A stretch of 64,000 bases of DNA from Neoarius graeffei (Eukaryota > Chordata > Actinopteri > Siluriformes > Ariidae). How positions within the stretch are numbered: the stretch's first letter is position 1; every line of letters starts with the position of its first letter. The stretch spans positions 1,051,001-1,115,000 of the forward strand of contig NW_026869982.1 in NCBI RefSeq assembly GCF_027579695.1, read 5' to 3'. Under the pieces are notes generated by a model. That model saw only the letters and a program-made list of their open reading frames with translations. It was not told where the DNA came from and ran no database searches. Shown here one piece after another: positions 63,401 through 64,000 of this stretch. The position numbers and the translations under genes were made by a program.

Positions 63401-64000
63401 CTTGCGAGCAGAAGGAAAATTCAAACAGATTTCTGCAAGAAGACAAAATAAAATGCTTACAGTACCTGGTATTCCTAGGCAGTCTCCCACTCAAGTACTA
63501 ACCAGGCCCAACTCTGTTTAGCTTCTGAGATCAGACGGGATCAGGCGTTGTCAGAGTGGTTTGGCCATAAGCAACAGTTAGTTGGAAATGTGTCGTTTTT
63601 CTTGCCTTGCCTTGCCTTGCGCCCAGAAGGAAAATTCTTGCCTTGCGAGCAGAAGGAAAATTCAAACAGATTTCTGCTAGAAGACAAAATAAAATGCTTA
63701 CAGTACCTGGTATTCCTAGGCAGTCTCCCACTCAAGTACTAACCAGGCCCAACTCTGTTTAGCTTCTGAGATCAGACGGGATCAGGCGTTGTCAGAGTGG
63801 TTTGGCCATAAGCAACAGTTAGTTGGAAATGTGCCGTTTTTCTTGCCTTGCCTTGCCTTGCGACCAGAAGGAAAATTCTTGCCTTGCGAGCAGAAGGAAA
63901 ATTCAAACAGATTTCTGCAAGAAGACAAAATAAAATGCTTACAGTACCTGGTATTCCTAGGCAGTCTCCCACTCAAGTACTAACCAGGCCTAACTCTGTT
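60419..64000 (-). repeat. Second copy of the D-class domain
   Basis: RNA starts: D60460 D60701 D60942 C61178 D61409 D61655 D61896 D62137 D62373 E62609 D62842 D63083 A63319 D63572 D63813. These match 4815-8178 unit for unit with a shift of 55,645 bp, dropping to 55,635 after the class A unit at 63319, whose CCTTG run is two pentamers shorter. Private changes of this copy include TCTTTCCTTG and GCAGAATGAAA near 61005-61025 and CTTGCGTTGCG near 63117-63127, so it is old enough to have its own mutations. Confidence 0.9.
63937..64000 (-). pseudogene. 5S rRNA-like copy, cut by the window end
   Basis: The 3' part of a 5S-like copy (RNA nt 118 down to about nt 55) lies in the window and the 5' part is beyond it. 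The plus-strand AGGCCTAACTC variant is shared with the copies ending at 5056, 8419 and 60701, so this unit lies in the same place in the D-domain copy. Confidence 0.85.

Larger units (their letters stand above)
1..64000 (-). repeat. Tandem 5S-rRNA-derived satellite array filling the window
   Basis: The sequence repeats every 231 to 293 bp from the first to the last base with no unique interruption. Each unit holds a 118-bp segment that reads, on the minus strand, as a 5S rRNA: GCTTACGGCC at the start, GAAGCTAAACAGAG in the middle, GCCTGGTTAGTACTTG, GGAATACCAGG, and TGTAAGC at the end. The spacer contains two copies of a 26-bp direct repeat and a CCTTG pentamer tract. Unit lengths differ almost only in steps of 5 bp, from the pentamer number. 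I count 269 copies, 267 complete, all in the same orientation. By eye against a remembered teleost 5S there are about 15 differences in 118 sites, shared by nearly all copies, so the divergence predates the amplification. It could be a 5S-derived satellite or a diverged 5S paralogue cluster; the array and its 5S origin are certain, its activity is not. Confidence 0.96.

Noticed and set aside
1-64000. Hundreds of open frames of 60-88 codons on both strands, some with CLALP or RQGKA repeats
   Set aside because: They recur once per unit, mostly begin at non-ATG codons, overlap on both strands and are interrupted in every unit. They arise from the pentamer run and the 5S body and have no sign of coding use.
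1-64000. CRISPR array
   Set aside because: The repeat-spacer look is superficial: the units are over 230 bp, the intervening sequence is itself repeated, and the repeat is a 5S rRNA.
1-64000. 5S-derived SINE (SINE3-like) copies
   Set aside because: SINE3 elements have a 5S head, but here there is no tail shared with a LINE, no target-site duplications and no dispersed insertion. The units are head-to-tail and in one orientation.
1-64000. Functional canonical 5S rDNA cluster
   Set aside because: Unit size and the T-tract fit, but about 15 of 118 sites differ from the vertebrate 5S I remember, including box A and box C, and 16 copies have an internal T4. A variant expressed 5S set cannot be ruled out from sequence alone.

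Overview
The whole 64 kb is one uninterrupted tandem array of a 5S-rRNA-derived repeat. Each unit is 231 to 293 bp: a 118-bp 5S-like sequence, always on the minus strand, plus a 113 to 175 bp spacer. I count 269 copies, of which 267 are complete and two are cut by the window edges. There is no protein-coding gene, tRNA, transposon, CRISPR array or unique DNA in the window. The many short open frames on both strands are by-products of the repeat.

Organism: a eukaryote, almost certainly a vertebrate and most probably a teleost fish. The RNA-strand ends (GCTTACGGCC at the 5' end; ACCAGG and TGTAAGC near the 3' end) match teleost 5S as I remember it better than the mammalian or Xenopus form. Plant, insect and mollusc 5S fit poorly. 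The copies differ from a teleost-type 5S at about 15 of 118 sites, mostly C-to-T or G-to-A. This is too much for an ordinary functional 5S cluster, so I read the window as a 5S-derived satellite or diverged 5S paralogue array. Two substitution pairs (T18/A60 and T30/A47) keep base pairs in helices II and III, so the ancestor may have been an expressed variant 5S gene.

Five unit classes can be told apart by the RNA 5' end and the spacer upstream of it, which lies to the right of the RNA start. A has a (CCTTG)n spacer with n = 4 to 16. B is 241 bp. C is 231 bp. D is 236 to 246 bp. E is a 233-bp apparent A/D chimera.

Layout: 1-3.84 kb is mixed A/B/C; 3.84-11.0 kb is a D-rich domain holding a 3,363-bp tandem duplication; 11.0-14.7 kb is a 2.45-kb duplication mixing A, C and D; 14.7-30.4 kb is dominated by C-C-A phrases (about 705 bp); 30.4-60.4 kb is dominated by A-B-C phrases (about 710 bp); 60.4-64.0 kb is a second copy of the D domain. 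The array has been shaped by repeated segmental duplication of 1.7 to 7 kb, unequal exchange within units, and pentamer slippage.

Nothing here works as a gene network. The only plausible function is Pol III transcription of 5S-like RNAs from the minus strand, which may be largely lost.
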